Shown one piece after another: positions 1-8,156 of a stretch of DNA of 64,000 nt. Under the pieces are notes generated by a model. The model saw nothing but the letters and a program-made list of their open reading frames with translations. It was not told the origin of the DNA and searched no databases. The stretch's first letter is position 1. Every line of letters begins with the position of its first letter. Where the stretch lies: assembly GCA_025965795.1 (NCBI GenBank), contig JAOPWH010000256.1:1-64000 (forward strand). Direction: 5' to 3'. Both the position numbers and the translations under genes were made by a program. The stretch is from Blastococcus sp. GTDB taxonomy: Bacteria; Actinomycetota; Actinomycetes; Mycobacteriales; Geodermatophilaceae.

Positions 1-635
1 TGCCGCAGCGGCCGCAGCGGCCGCTGCGGCACCGTGGGAATCCGGGTGCCCACCGCCAGATCGACCGTCCTGGTCGCGGAGAGCTCCTCGGCGATCTGGC
101 AGCCGGAGTTGGCCGCGCCGACGACCAGCACGCGGCCCGTCGGCAACTGCTCCGGGCGCCGGTAGTCGATGCTGTGCACCTGGTGCACGTCCGCGGGGAG
201 TGCGGCGGCGACCGGCGGGATGAACGGCTGCTGGAACGCGCCCGTGGCCACGACCACCTGACGTGCCTCGAGCGCGTCCGTCCCGGCCTTGACCAGGTAG
301 GAGCCGTCTCCCGCGCGCGTCAGCGAGGTCACGGCCGTGTCCAGCCGCACCGGTAGCCCGAACTCCCTCGCGTACGCCGTGAGGTAGTCCGAGACCTCGT
401 CCTTGCCTGGATAACCGTCCGGGGCCGCGGGGAACGGCATGCCGGGCAGGTTGTCGTAGCGGCCCGAGGTGAACAACCTCAGCGAGTCCCAGCGCGAGCG
501 CCACACGGCACCGATCTCCGCGGCCGAGTCGACGATCTGGAACCGCAGATCCTGCTGCGCCAGGTGGTAGCCCATGGCCAGGCCGGCCTGGCCGCCACCG
601 ATCACGAGCACGTCGAGCGGCGGGGCGGCCGTCAC
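1..635 (-). CDS. Flavin-containing monooxygenase, N-terminal part (cut by window edge)
   Basis: I translated this frame by hand from a GTG at 635; 211 codons fit before the edge and the C-terminus lies outside. The N-terminus has an FAD-binding Rossmann motif GGGQAG at residues 13-18. An FMO-like segment HSIDYRRP lies near residue 155, and a second nucleotide-binding motif (VVGAANSG) near residue 170. This order is that of CzcO/FMO-type flavoproteins that use FAD and NADPH to oxygenate soft nucleophiles or ketones; the substrate cannot be told. The start overlaps the stop of the multicopper oxidase gene by 4 bp (GTGA), so the two are probably one operon with coupled translation. A perfect 20-bp palindrome at 11-30 lies inside the coding frame. 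Confidence 0.85.
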   Translation of the reverse strand, partial: MTAAPPLDVLVIGGGQAGLAMGYHLAQQDLRFQIVDSAAEIGAVWRSRWDSLRLFTSGRYDNLPGMPFPAAPDGYPGKDEVSDYLTAYAREFGLPVRLDTAVTSLTRAGDGSYLVKAGTDALEARQVVVATGAFQQPFIPPVAAALPADVHQVHSIDYRRPEQLPTGRVLVVGAANSGCQIAEELSATRTVDLAVGTRIPTVPQRPLRPLR

Positions 636-2377
636 CGGACCGGCTCCGGACGACGCGCCACGTCGAAGCTGAACATCATGCCGCTCTCGGCGTGCTCCGC
701 GATGTGGCAGTGCGCCATCCAGAGGCCCGGGTTGCTGACGTCGAGCAGGACGTCGACGGTTTGTCCCGCGCGCAGCAGCACGGTGTCCTTCCAGACCAGG
801 TTCGGCTCCGGGGCGCCGTCCCGGGAGAGGACGAGGAACCGGCCTGCCCCGTGGACGTGCCACGGATGGTGCATGGGGTGGTCCTGGTCCATCTCGTTCA
901 CCAGCCGGATCTTCACCCGGTCGCCGACGGTGAACGCCCAGTGGATCGCGCCGTTCACGGCGCCGGTCTCCCCGTCGACGAGCTGCCAGATCATGTTGCC
1001 CGGGTCCGACGCCCGGTTGATCTCGGGCATGAGGTCCTCCCACTCCAGGCCGTCTCCTCCTCCGTGGTCGTGCGGCTCCGCGGCCGCGTGCGAGGTGGAC
1101 GGCTCGACGTCCGACGGCACGAGCTTCATGCCGCACTGCGGACAGGTCGACGGCTCGGCCGCGGTGACGCCGGGGTGCATCGGGCAGACATAGGACACCG
1201 GAGCCGGAAGGGCGGCGACCAGGCGCATGCCGCAGAGCGGGCAGGTGGAGGGCTCGATCGCCGTCACCGCGGGGTGCATCGGGCAGACGTAGGACGACGC
1301 GGCCGGCGCGTCCCCGCCGTAGAGCAACGGCATCTTCGACACGAAACCCAGGATCTTGTCCGGCTCCCGGTGCAGGTCGTGCTCGATCATCCGGCGCTCG
1401 GCGGTGAGATCCGGGTCGGTCCGCAGAGTGGCGAACGAAGCCGCCGCAGCCCCGGTCCCGCTGGTCGTCGCGCCGACGGCGAACCCGCCGAGGTCATAGG
1501 TCCGCTCCGGCGTCCGGTGCTCGAGCCGTACCTCTCCGGGGGCGTCGAACAGCACGTCGACGACGGCCCGCTCGGACGGGGCGAGGAGGACGTCCTCGAT
1601 GAACGTCTCCCGCTCGTAGCGGCCGCTGTCGCCGCCGACCAGCTTCATGCGCGCCCCGCTGAGCGCCACGTTGAACAGCCGGGTGTTGGCGGTGTTGACC
1701 AGGTACAACCGCACCACCTCACCGGCCGTCGCCGAGGCGGTGAAGGCGGCGTCGCCGTTGATCAGCAGCACGTTGCCGAACCGGCCCATCGCGGTGAAGT
1801 TCGGCCCGGAGCGGGAGAAGGCGGCGACCTGCCCGTCCTCGACGAGCAGGTCGTCGAGGGTGATCGTCAGCTCCCGGTCGGCTGCCGGCCAGTACCCCGG
1901 TTCCGCCGGGTCGACGACGATCGTTCCGTAGAGGCCCATCTCCTGCGCGAAGTCCTCGCGCAGATGGGGGTGGTACCAGTAGAACCCCGGGTCGGGGAAC
2001 TGCACCCGGCAGCTGTAGCCCCCGCCGACCGGGATGGGCGCCTGGGTCTCGTGCGGCACGCCGTCGTAGCGGTTCTCCAGGCGCAGACCGTGCCAGTGCA
2101 CGGTGGTCTCGACGTCGCCGTCGTTGCGCACGTCCACCGTGAGCTCGGCTCCCTGGGGAACTCGGATGGTCGGGCCGGGAATCGACCCGTTGTAGGCCAG
2201 CATGCGCAGCTCGGCGGCCGAGCCGGGGCTCCCGAGATCCTTCTCGCCGAGGTCCTTGCGGACCGGCCCGATCGACAGCGCGAAGTGGTCCCCGTCGGCG
2301 AGCCGGATCTCCTGCGGCCGGAACACCCAGGGCAGGCCAGCGGTGTCGGTCGGGAACAGGTCGTGGTCGGTGGTCAT
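632..2377 (-). CDS. Multicopper oxidase with two inserted heavy-metal-binding repeats
   Basis: 581 aa from the ATG at 2377, chosen because GGAGAGGA lies just upstream; the frame stays open further 5' but without a ribosome site. An N-terminal cupredoxin domain has the copper motifs HWHG and HPH, and the C-terminal domain ends with HPMHHPWHVHG and the type 1 site HCHIAEHAESGMM, so type 1 and trinuclear copper ligands are present. Unusually, the middle holds two tandem repeats (about residues 361-387 and 393-420) of the form YVCPMHP-x9-CPxCGM, the short metal-binding domain normally found on copper ATPases and RND adaptors. No Tat or Sec signal is evident. Likely a laccase-like or cuprous oxidase acting in copper handling. 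Its stop overlaps the monooxygenase start. Confidence 0.9.
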   Translation of the reverse strand: MTTDHDLFPTDTAGLPWVFRPQEIRLADGDHFALSIGPVRKDLGEKDLGSPGSAAELRMLAYNGSIPGPTIRVPQGAELTVDVRNDGDVETTVHWHGLRLENRYDGVPHETQAPIPVGGGYSCRVQFPDPGFYWYHPHLREDFAQEMGLYGTIVVDPAEPGYWPAADRELTITLDDLLVEDGQVAAFSRSGPNFTAMGRFGNVLLINGDAAFTASATAGEVVRLYLVNTANTRLFNVALSGARMKLVGGDSGRYERETFIEDVLLAPSERAVVDVLFDAPGEVRLEHRTPERTYDLGGFAVGATTSGTGAAAASFATLRTDPDLTAERRMIEHDLHREPDKILGFVSKMPLLYGGDAPAASSYVCPMHPAVTAIEPSTCPLCGMRLVAALPAPVSYVCPMHPGVTAAEPSTCPQCGMKLVPSDVEPSTSHAAAEPHDHGGGDGLEWEDLMPEINRASDPGNMIWQLVDGETGAVNGAIHWAFTVGDRVKIRLVNEMDQDHPMHHPWHVHGAGRFLVLSRDGAPEPNLVWKDTVLLRAGQTVDVLLDVSNPGLWMAHCHIAEHAESGMMFSFDVARRPEPVR

Positions 2378-2722
2378 CGTGCGGTCCTCTCCGTCGTCGA
2401 GTCGACGCCGGCCACGCGCCCAGCAGCGCATGCACGTCCGCGGAACCACCCGGCGGGCTGGGCGCGCCGGCGGCCCGCCGAGCGACGTCCGGACCCACCG
2501 GACGGCTCAGCGGGGCACCCGGCGCAGGGACCCGTCTGCAGGACGCTGGTCATACGACCTCGGAACGCGTTCACGGAAGGCGTCGCGGTCGTCCTCAGCG
2601 AGGGCGGTCGGCAGCGCGTCGGCGATCCCCCGAGAACGGCAAGGTAGCGCGGACCGGGTGGGACCGGTAGGGACTCCGTCCCGGCGCCGGGGTCGCAGTG
2701 CTCCGGTGCCCGGCGGACGCGG
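2378..2722. other. 345-bp stretch upstream of the multicopper oxidase
   Basis: No convincing gene. Short open frames on the minus strand (for example 2374-2574) lack family features and look like chance frames in GC-rich DNA. It holds the ribosome site for the oxidase (about 2385-2392) and, at 2670-2682, the inverted repeat GGGACTCCGTCCC. That repeat resembles the DosR-like boxes elsewhere in the window but has a 3-nt instead of a 4-nt spacer. Confidence 0.4.
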
Positions 2723-2953
2723 CTACGGCAGCGGCGGCGCGGACCTGTCCTCGAAGTCAGGGCGCCTCGATCGCGAGTCCAGGAACGCCTGCCACTCCCC
2801 TCGCCCGCTGAGTGACGCCACGGCCGCCCCGACCACGAGGAAGGCCACGCCGACGGCGATCGTGACCACGAGGACGGTCAGGATGTCCTCCCACCCGAAC
2901 ATCGGGGGAACGGTCATGTTGCCGGGTACCGGCTGAGTCGGATCGGGCGCCAC
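2723..2953 (-). CDS. Small single-pass membrane protein, unknown function
   Basis: 76 aa from a GTG at 2953, or 64 aa from the ATG at 2917; neither has a strong ribosome site. One hydrophobic helix (about residues 24-46, ILTVLVVTIAVGVAFLVVG) is followed by a short charged tail. The composition is that of a real actinobacterial membrane peptide rather than a shadow frame, but I do not recognise a family. It lies upstream of the multicopper oxidase on the same strand, 345 bp away. Function unknown. Confidence 0.45.
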   Translation of the reverse strand: MAPDPTQPVPGNMTVPPMFGWEDILTVLVVTIAVGVAFLVVGAAVASLSGRGEWQAFLDSRSRRPDFEDRSAPPLP

Positions 2954-3082
2954 GGGACAAGGGTCCGCGCCGCCGCGGCCTCCCGGGCTGCAGCGGCCCG
3001 TCCCGTCACCCGCCGGAGGGAGCTGTGTCCAGGATCAGCCGGCCCCTCGGACGACGGTCGGGCCCTCCCGTCCGAGTGAGAC

Positions 3083-3096
3083 GGGCCCGCCGTCCG
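3083..3096. promoter_or_regulatory. Weak DosR-like box upstream of the DivIVA-like gene
   Basis: GGGCCCGCCGTCCG matches the GGGnC-N4-GnCC pattern of the better boxes in this window at all but the last base. A -10-like TAGCGT at 3121-3126 lies about 32 bp downstream of the box centre, the same spacing as at devR. Weak, and chance is possible in such GC-rich DNA. Confidence 0.25.
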
Positions 3097-3155
3097 GGTC
3101 GGAGATCCGGTCCGCCGCCGTAGCGTTTCCCGCTCGAGCGTCCTTTCGTGGGGAG

Positions 3156-4877
3156 TCAGGTGGAATGAGCGCGGAGCTGTACGTCGACGAGGGGGCTGCC
3201 CGACCCCTGCGCGCACTCGAGGCAGTGCCGGCCGAGCCGTCGGACCGTGCACGGCCGCACGTCTCCGGTGACCTGCCCACGCTGTTCCAGGCCGCCCCCA
3301 TGTTCCGCAGGGCCGTGTCCGGCTACGACCGCTTCCAGGTCGACACCTACGTCCAGTGGGCGGAGGACGAGCTCGCCACCGCTGATCGCGAGCGGGAGCA
3401 CCTCATGGCCCGGCACCTGCGCACCCGCGCCGAGCTCGATGAGGCCCGACAGCTGCTCTCGCACTCCTCCGGCGGCGGCGAGATGCTCCAGGTCTCGCGG
3501 CGGATCGGATCGCTGCTGGCCGCGGCGGCCGACGAGGCGGAGAGCATCCGGACCGAGGCCGAGGCGCACCGCTCCGCTGCCGCAGCCGAGGCGAAGCTCA
3601 AGCTCGGCTACGCGCGCTGGCGGATCGCCTATGCCGACAGCCACGCGATGCGGACGGTCGCGGAGGCCGCCACGAAGGCCGAGGAGATGACCGCCGCGGC
3701 AGCCGTCGTCGTCGACGACGCCGAGCGGGCGGCCCGGGAGATCCGCGCGGAGGCGAGCGCGACGGCCGCGGCCCGCCTCGCGGAGGTGCGGGCGACGGAG
3801 CGGCGCGCCGCCACAGAGGTCCGACGGATCCGGCAGAAGGCCGCCGAGGAGGCCTCCGTGGCCGTGCTCCAGGCGCGCAACGAGGTGGTCCGGATGCTCA
3901 GCACCGGACGGGAGGAGCGCCGCCGGGCGGATGCCGAGGCGGCCGCCACCCGCGAGTGCGCCGACCGGGTCGCCGCGGCGCGCCTGACCGCACTCCTCGC
4001 GGAGGTGGCCGCCCTGGAGGACCGGCGAGCCGTTCTCGCTGCGGAGGTGCAGCGGCTGAGCGGACCTGTGGCCGAGACCTCCGGCGGTTGGCTCAGGCGC
4101 CCTCTCGGCCAGCTGCACGAACGGCTCTCGTCCCGGCCCCGGTTCCTGCGCACGCCCTGACATCTGCGGGGCGGGCGGGCGCAGGCTCATGGTGCGGCCG
4201 TCGCCGGTAATCCGTTCTGCCCGACGGCGTATGCCGTGCAGCATCCGCCGCTCCATCACCAGACCCACGGCGTTCACGAGGTGCCACATCAGGCGCTGTG
4301 ACCTCGGGCAGACCAGCCGCTGACGGACGACGAGGCGGGTCCGCCGGCCGCCGGCCTCGGGTCGCAGCGACCACTGCCACGTCACTGCCGCGCCGGTCGT
4401 GGCCGAGCCGACCGCATGTGGCGGGCGGGGGTCGGCGCCGACGAGGACGAGAGTCGACGGCGGGTCCACCGCCGCGACCCGGAAACAGGGATACCCCTCA
4501 CGGCCGAGTCGCACGAGGTCGCCCGGACGAAGCACCTGGTGCTCCGGCAGCAGACGGTCGACGCTGTGCAGGTCACAGCCCACCAGGTTCTCCAACCCGT
4601 CGTAGCCGTACATGCCACCTCTGCCCTGGCCGATCTGGACCAGCCAGGGCCAGACGTCCGTCACCGGCGCCTCGATGGTGACCGCTCGCGTGTAGCCGAG
4701 CATCGGCGCCGGCACCAGCTCGTCGCCGGGGAGTGCCGCCGACAGCTCACCGGGCCGGGCGCCCCAGCGGGCGTACCACCGCCCGGCCAGGGGCGAGGCC
4801 AGGAGTGCGGCCAGCACCTGCGACCCACCGACGAGGACGTCGGTCAGTGCCCGGATCCGTCTCCGCGCCGCGTCCAC
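3156..4877 (-). CDS. SRPBCC-family protein whose frame runs on antisense to the DivIVA-like gene
   Basis: GTG start at 4877 behind GAGAGG. Only about the first 225 residues (4877 down to about 4200) look like protein: an N-terminal hydrophobic stretch, then a START/polyketide-cyclase-like fold with APVTDVWPWLVQIGQG, TWQWSLRP and a basic end MERRMLHGIRRRAE, the usual C-terminus of such proteins (200-230 aa). No stop follows; the frame stays open to 3156, fully antisense to the DivIVA-like gene, and its last 350 residues have shadow-frame composition. A lost stop or a small frameshift near 4190 is likely; another frame has a TGA there. It starts 10 bp after the universal stress protein stop, so the two are probably co-transcribed. 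Ligand unknown. Confidence 0.6.
   Translation of the reverse strand: MDAARRRIRALTDVLVGGSQVLAALLASPLAGRWYARWGARPGELSAALPGDELVPAPMLGYTRAVTIEAPVTDVWPWLVQIGQGRGGMYGYDGLENLVGCDLHSVDRLLPEHQVLRPGDLVRLGREGYPCFRVAAVDPPSTLVLVGADPRPPHAVGSATTGAAVTWQWSLRPEAGGRRTRLVVRQRLVCPRSQRLMWHLVNAVGLVMERRMLHGIRRRAERITGDGRTMSLRPPAPQMSGRAQEPGPGREPFVQLAERAPEPTAGGLGHRSAQPLHLRSENGSPVLQGGHLREECGQARRGDPVGALAGGGRLGIRPAALLPSGAEHPDHLVARLEHGHGGLLGGLLPDPSDLCGGAPLRRPHLREAGRGRRARLRADLPGRPLGVVDDDGCRGGHLLGLRGGLRDRPHRVAVGIGDPPARVAELELRLGCGSGAVRLGLGPDALRLVGRRGQQRSDPPRDLEHLAAAGGVREQLSGLIELGAGAQVPGHEVLPLAISGGELVLRPLDVGVDLEAVVAGHGPAEHGGGLEQRGQVTGDVRPCTVRRLGRHCLECAQGSGSPLVDVQLRAHST
3165..4160 (+). CDS. DivIVA-like coiled-coil protein
   Basis: 331 aa, ATG at 3165 behind AGGTGGA. 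After a 45-residue lead, residues about 46-80 carry a DivIVA-type N-terminal segment (FRRAVSGYDRFQVDTYVQWAEDEL), the lipid-binding start seen in DivIVA/Wag31 relatives. A long Ala/Glu/Arg-rich coiled coil then runs to about residue 295, with a basic tail at the end. Such proteins form cytoplasmic scaffolds at curved membrane in polar growth or septation. It is longer and more Ala-rich than Wag31 and is probably a paralogue. The opposite strand has an open frame through this whole gene (see the SRPBCC entry); coiled-coil pattern, start and ribosome site favour this frame as real. Confidence 0.75.
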   Translation: MSAELYVDEGAARPLRALEAVPAEPSDRARPHVSGDLPTLFQAAPMFRRAVSGYDRFQVDTYVQWAEDELATADREREHLMARHLRTRAELDEARQLLSHSSGGGEMLQVSRRIGSLLAAAADEAESIRTEAEAHRSAAAAEAKLKLGYARWRIAYADSHAMRTVAEAATKAEEMTAAAAVVVDDAERAAREIRAEASATAAARLAEVRATERRAATEVRRIRQKAAEEASVAVLQARNEVVRMLSTGREERRRADAEAAATRECADRVAAARLTALLAEVAALEDRRAVLAAEVQRLSGPVAETSGGWLRRPLGQLHERLSSRPRFLRTP

Positions 4878-4887
4878 CGTCGGCCTC

Positions 4888-5886
4888 TCAGACCCGCGCG
4901 TACGCGGCGGTCTCCACCGTCCGGGCCGACCGGCTCCTCCGCGGGTGCACGACCATCACCGGGCCGGGCGCGTGCATGGCGCAGTCCAGCGCCACCGAAC
5001 CCACGAGCAGGGCACGGAAGAGGCCCCGTCCGCGGCTGCCCACCACGAGCAGGGCCGCACCGCGCGCACGGTCGATCAGCACGTCCGACGGCGCTCCCGC
5101 GACCACCTCGATCCGGACGACCGGAGCCGCGGCCCCTGCCGGTCGCTCCTGCAGGGCGGCGGCGACCTGTGCCCCTACCCACTGCCGGGCAGCGGCCTGG
5201 GTCTCCTCGACCGAGGAAAGGACCACCGAGGCCAGGTCGGTCCAGTAGTCCGTGACCGAGAACGTCGTCACCACGTGGAGCTCGACGTCGCGCCGTACCG
5301 CCTCGTCGACGGCCGTCGCCAACGCCGCGCGGGCGGCCTCGGATCCGTCCACGCCGACCACGACCCGCGGCGTCTCCGCCGGTTCGGCGGCGGGGTGCAC
5401 CACGACCACCGGGCAGGCGGCGTGCGTCGCGGTGTGCAGCGCCACCGAACCCAGCAGCGCGCTCCTGACAGCACCCCTCCCCCGGCTCCCCACCACGACC
5501 AGGTCTGCCTCGAGCGACCGGCGCAGCAGCTCCACCGCGGCCGACCCCTGGCACGCGACCACGGACGTGTCCAGGTCGTCGACGCCAGGCCATCCTCCGG
5601 ACGACAGCTCCTCGCGCATCTCCTGGAGCAGCACGGTGGCGCGGCTCTCCGCGTCCTCCCGGATCCCGGCCATGTCGGCAACGGCGAGCGGAGCACCTGC
5701 CGTCCACGGGATCTCGGGGGCGTAGGCGGCGACGACCTTGAGCGCGTCCCCGCGCTGCAGCGCCGTCAGCAGTGCGTACCGCAGCGCCGCTGCCGATCCT
5801 GCGGACCCGTCCACGCCGACGACCACGCACCTGGGAGCGGCCCCGGTGTCCTCGGGCGGGCGACTCGTGTTCGCGCCGATGTCCAT
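4888..5886 (-). CDS. Tandem-domain universal stress protein (UspA family)
   Basis: 332 aa from the ATG at 5886, preceded by GAAGGAGG. Two UspA domains (about residues 20-155 and 165-325), each starting VVVGVDGS and containing the ATP-binding pattern G-x2-G-x9-G-S/T (VVGSRGRGAVRSALLGS; VVGSRGRGLFRALLVGS). Double-domain Usps of this type are ATP-binding cytoplasmic proteins induced by hypoxia and stationary phase; in mycobacteria many are in the DosR regulon. Its upstream region, shared with the divergent CBS gene, holds two DosR-like boxes. A candidate -10 (CATCGT, minus strand, 5937-5932) lies 53 bp from the centre of the nearer one. Confidence 0.92.
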   Translation of the reverse strand: MDIGANTSRPPEDTGAAPRCVVVGVDGSAGSAAALRYALLTALQRGDALKVVAAYAPEIPWTAGAPLAVADMAGIREDAESRATVLLQEMREELSSGGWPGVDDLDTSVVACQGSAAVELLRRSLEADLVVVGSRGRGAVRSALLGSVALHTATHAACPVVVVHPAAEPAETPRVVVGVDGSEAARAALATAVDEAVRRDVELHVVTTFSVTDYWTDLASVVLSSVEETQAAARQWVGAQVAAALQERPAGAAAPVVRIEVVAGAPSDVLIDRARGAALLVVGSRGRGLFRALLVGSVALDCAMHAPGPVMVVHPRRSRSARTVETAAYARV

Positions 5887-5983
5887 GGTTCCTCCTTCGC
5901 GGGCCCCGCGCGGTGTCGGGACGTCCACCTGACGATGGCGCCCGGCGCCGTCGCGTGTCCGGGGGCATGGGTCCCGCGAGGAA

Positions 5984-5997
5984 GGGACCTGCGTCAC
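5984..5997. promoter_or_regulatory. DosR-like box, Usp-proximal
   Basis: GGGACCTGCGTCAC fits GGGnC-N4-GnCCC with one mismatch. It lies about 100 bp upstream of the Usp start at 5886 and 53 bp from a -10-like hexamer for that gene. Confidence 0.45.
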
Positions 5998-6036
5998 TCC
6001 GGCACCGAGTACCCGGAGGCGGCCGGCTCTCCGGTC

Positions 6037-6050
6037 GGGACGTTGGTCCT
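6037..6050. promoter_or_regulatory. DosR-like box in the Usp/CBS divergent region
   Basis: GGGACGTTGGTCCT, a near-perfect inverted repeat matching the mycobacterial DosR box core GGGACT-N2-AGTCCC. Its centre is 52.5 bp upstream of TACCGT (6096-6101), a plausible -10 for the CBS gene at 6146. Confidence 0.6.
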
Positions 6051-6145
6051 GTCACCCGGCGTCCGGCGACCCTTCAGCAGGCAGCCCGCCGTGCCTACCG
6101 TCGGAAGGGAGGCGCCGGTGCGCTGCCCACGGCGAAGGGTCTGTC

Positions 6146-6826
6146 ATGCAGGTTCGAGATGTCATGTCGCGTGCGGTGGTCACGGTCGGACCGGGAACCT
6201 CCGCGAAGTACGCCGGGCAGGTGATGAGCGAGCGGGGCTTCGCCGCCCTGCCCGTGGTGGACGACGAGCAGCAGCTCGTCGGGATCGTCGCCGAGGCCGA
6301 TGTGCTGCGCGACAGGTTGCCGCCCGATCCCCGTCTGCACGCCCGGAGGGACGCGCGGGTCTCCGCCGCGGCGCCGTCCGCGTTGGTTCGTGGGGTCATG
6401 ACCCGGCACGTGCGCTCGGTCGACGGCACCGCCGACTCGGCCGACGTCGCCAGGCTCTTCGTCGACGACGGCCTGAGGAGCGTGCCGGTCCTCGAGGACG
6501 GCCGGCTCGTCGGGATCGTCAGCCGCCGCGACCTGCTGCGCGCGCTGGTCCGGCCGGACGACGACATCACGGCAGACGTGCTGCAGCTGGTGGAGGACTA
6601 CACCGGCGAACGCGGCGCCTGGGACATCGTGACCAGCGAGGGAACGGCCGCGATCCGACGGGTCCACGGCGACCCCCAGGTGTCCCCCGAGGTCGAGGAG
6701 CGCGCTCTGCAGTCGCTCGCGACGACGGTCGGCGGCGTCGTCGCGGTGCGCATCCTGACGTGCGCCCCCCGGGCGGTCGACCAGGCCGTCGACACGCCTA
6801 CCGACCCGAGGAGAGGCACGTCATGA
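6146..6826 (+). CDS. CBS-pair protein with C-terminal BON domain
   Basis: 226 aa, ATG at 6146 behind GAAGGG. Two CBS motifs (about residues 1-60 and 72-130) with the usual DVM starts and GIV(A/S) ends, then a BON-like domain (about 140-205, with AAIRRVHGDPQVSPEVEERAL and GVVAVRI). CBS pairs bind adenosyl ligands; BON domains are thought to bind membranes or small molecules. Proteins of this build often accompany Usps in actinobacterial stress loci. Preceded by a DosR-like box and coupled by a 4-bp ATGA overlap to the flavodoxin gene. The first 35 residues resemble the start of the nitroreductase-type protein at 51585. Confidence 0.9.
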   Translation: MQVRDVMSRAVVTVGPGTSAKYAGQVMSERGFAALPVVDDEQQLVGIVAEADVLRDRLPPDPRLHARRDARVSAAAPSALVRGVMTRHVRSVDGTADSADVARLFVDDGLRSVPVLEDGRLVGIVSRRDLLRALVRPDDDITADVLQLVEDYTGERGAWDIVTSEGTAAIRRVHGDPQVSPEVEERALQSLATTVGGVVAVRILTCAPRAVDQAVDTPTDPRRGTS

Positions 6827-7374
6827 CGTCGCCGATGACCGCCCCGGCGCCGCACGTCCTGGTCGTCGTCGCCAGCCGGCACGGCGCCACGGAGGAGATC
6901 GCCACTGCCCTCGGCCAGGCGCTCGCCGAGTGCGCCGCGGGTCGTGCGGCCGGCCTGACGACGGTGGTGGCACCGGCGGAGCGGCGGCCCGACCCTTCGG
7001 TCTTCGACGCGGTCCTGGTGGGCAGCGCGGTCTACGCCGGCCGATGGCTGACCCCCGCCCGGGACTACGCCGCCGCCTACGCCCACAGCCTGCGGACCCG
7101 GCCGGTCTGGCTCTTCTCGAGCGGCCCGATCGGGGAGGCGCCGTTCCCCCCCGACGATCCGCACGATGCCGGCCCCCTGACCGCGCTGACCGGGGCCCGC
7201 GAGCACCGGACCTTCCCCGGGCGGCTGGACACGTCACGCCTGACGCTCGGCGAGCGGGCGATGGTGACGGCGATGCGCGCCCCGGTCGGCGACTTCCGCG
7301 ACTGGGCGGCGGTCGCGGACTGGGCCGCCGAGATCGCGACGGCGCTCACCGCTCCGGTGCCCGCTTCGCAGTGA
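6823..7374 (+). CDS. Flavodoxin-domain protein (HemG/flavodoxin_5 type)
   Basis: 183 aa, ATG at 6823 overlapping the CBS stop (ATGA), with GAGGAGAGG as ribosome site inside the upstream gene. The N-terminus VLVVVASRHGATEEIATAL is an FMN phosphate-binding loop; VLVGSAVYAGRW and WLFSSGPIGE form the isoalloxazine-contacting strands typical of flavodoxins related to menaquinone-dependent protoporphyrinogen oxidase. It is probably an electron carrier or flavin oxidoreductase; HemG activity itself is not implied. Operon with the CBS protein and the DosR-like box upstream suggest induction under low oxygen or redox stress. Confidence 0.88.
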   Translation: MTSPMTAPAPHVLVVVASRHGATEEIATALGQALAECAAGRAAGLTTVVAPAERRPDPSVFDAVLVGSAVYAGRWLTPARDYAAAYAHSLRTRPVWLFSSGPIGEAPFPPDDPHDAGPLTALTGAREHRTFPGRLDTSRLTLGERAMVTAMRAPVGDFRDWAAVADWAAEIATALTAPVPASQ

Positions 7375-7441
7375 GCACGGCCGCGGGATCGACCTGGGAG
7401 CACGCAGCGGCCTGCGCTGGTCGGCCCGGGGCCGCCGACGC

Positions 7442-8119
7442 TCAGCGACCCGACGACGGATGAGGGCTGCGCAGCTCGGTGGCGAGAACGGCGGCCTGCG
7501 TGCGACGTTCCAGGCCGAGCTTGGCCAGCAGGTGGGAGACGTAGTTCTTCACCGTCTTCTCGGCCAGGAACATGCGTTCGCCGATCTGCCGGTTGGTGAG
7601 CCCCTCGCCGATCAACTCGAGGACGGTGCGCTCCTGTTCGCTGAGCTTGGCCAGCGGGCCGGACGGCTCGGTGGCCCGGCGCATCCGTTCCAGCACGGCG
7701 GTCGTGGCCGACGGGTCCAGCAACGACCCGCCGCCGGCCACGGTGCGCACGCCGGCGACGAGGTCCTGACCGAGGATCTGCTTGAGCAGGTAACCCGAGG
7801 CGCCCGCCATGATCGCCTCGAACAGCGCCTCGTCGTCGCTGTAGCTGGTCAGCATGATCACCTTGAGCGCGGGCATGCGGGACAGAAGATCGCGGCAGAC
7901 CGACACGCCGTCCCCGTCGGGGAGCCGCACGTCGAGGATGGCCACGTCGGGGCGCAGGGCCGGTACGCGGGCGAGCGCCTCGGTGGCGTTCTTCGCCTCG
8001 CCGATCACGCGGATGTCCGGGTCGCTCTCCAGCAGGTCGGCCACCCCGCGCCGCACGATCTCGTGGTCGTCGAGAAGGAACACCGTGATGGCGCCTGCGG
8101 AGTGCTCTGTCGCCTGCAT
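7442..8119 (-). CDS. devR: DevR/DosR-like NarL-family response regulator
   Basis: 225 aa. The receiver domain has acidic residues 17-18 (LLDDHE) and the phospho-accepting Asp63 in [12 protein letters not shown]. The C-terminal LuxR helix-turn-helix (about 157-205) contains [35 protein letters not shown]-type sequence nearly identical to the mycobacterial DosR recognition region; the receiver-linker segment [27 protein letters not shown] is also DosR-like. Known DosR activates the dormancy (hypoxia, NO, CO) regulon. The ATG at 8119 has a -10-like TAACCT 6-7 bp before it, implying a leaderless mRNA, and a perfect DosR-like box 32 bp further up, suggesting autoregulation. No sensor kinase (DosS/DosT) is in the window. 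Convergent with the flavodoxin gene. Confidence 0.88.
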   Translation of the reverse strand: MQATEHSAGAITVFLLDDHEIVRRGVADLLESDPDIRVIGEAKNATEALARVPALRPDVAILDVRLPDGDGVSVCRDLLSRMPALKVIMLTSYSDDEALFEAIMAGASGYLLKQILGQDLVAGVRTVAGGGSLLDPSATTAVLERMRRATEPSGPLAKLSEQERTVLELIGEGLTNRQIGERMFLAEKTVKNYVSHLLAKLGLERRTQAAVLATELRSPHPSSGR

Positions 8120-8125
8120 GTCTGC

Positions 8126-8131
8126 AGGTTA
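8126..8131 (-). promoter_or_regulatory. Putative -10 of devR (leaderless)
   Basis: On the minus strand TAACCT ends 7 bp before the A of the devR ATG (8119), so transcription would start at or next to the start codon. No ribosome site is visible, consistent with a leaderless transcript, which is common in actinobacteria. Confidence 0.5.
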
Positions 8132-8156
8132 GGTGCCTTTCGCCGGGCACGGGTCA

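Noticed and set aside
11-30. Terminator at the 20-bp palindrome
   Set aside because: It lies inside the coding frame of the monooxygenase (Arg-Pro-Leu repeats).
2670-2682. GGGACTCCGTCCC as a DosR box
   Set aside because: Spacer is 3 nt rather than 4, and it lies almost 300 bp from the oxidase start; kept only as a remark.
3156-4200. Long minus-strand open frame across the DivIVA-like gene as a second domain of the SRPBCC protein
   Set aside because: Composition is typical of an antisense shadow (Leu, Arg, Gly, His rich, no fold pattern), while the plus-strand frame has a start, ribosome site and regular coiled-coil heptads.
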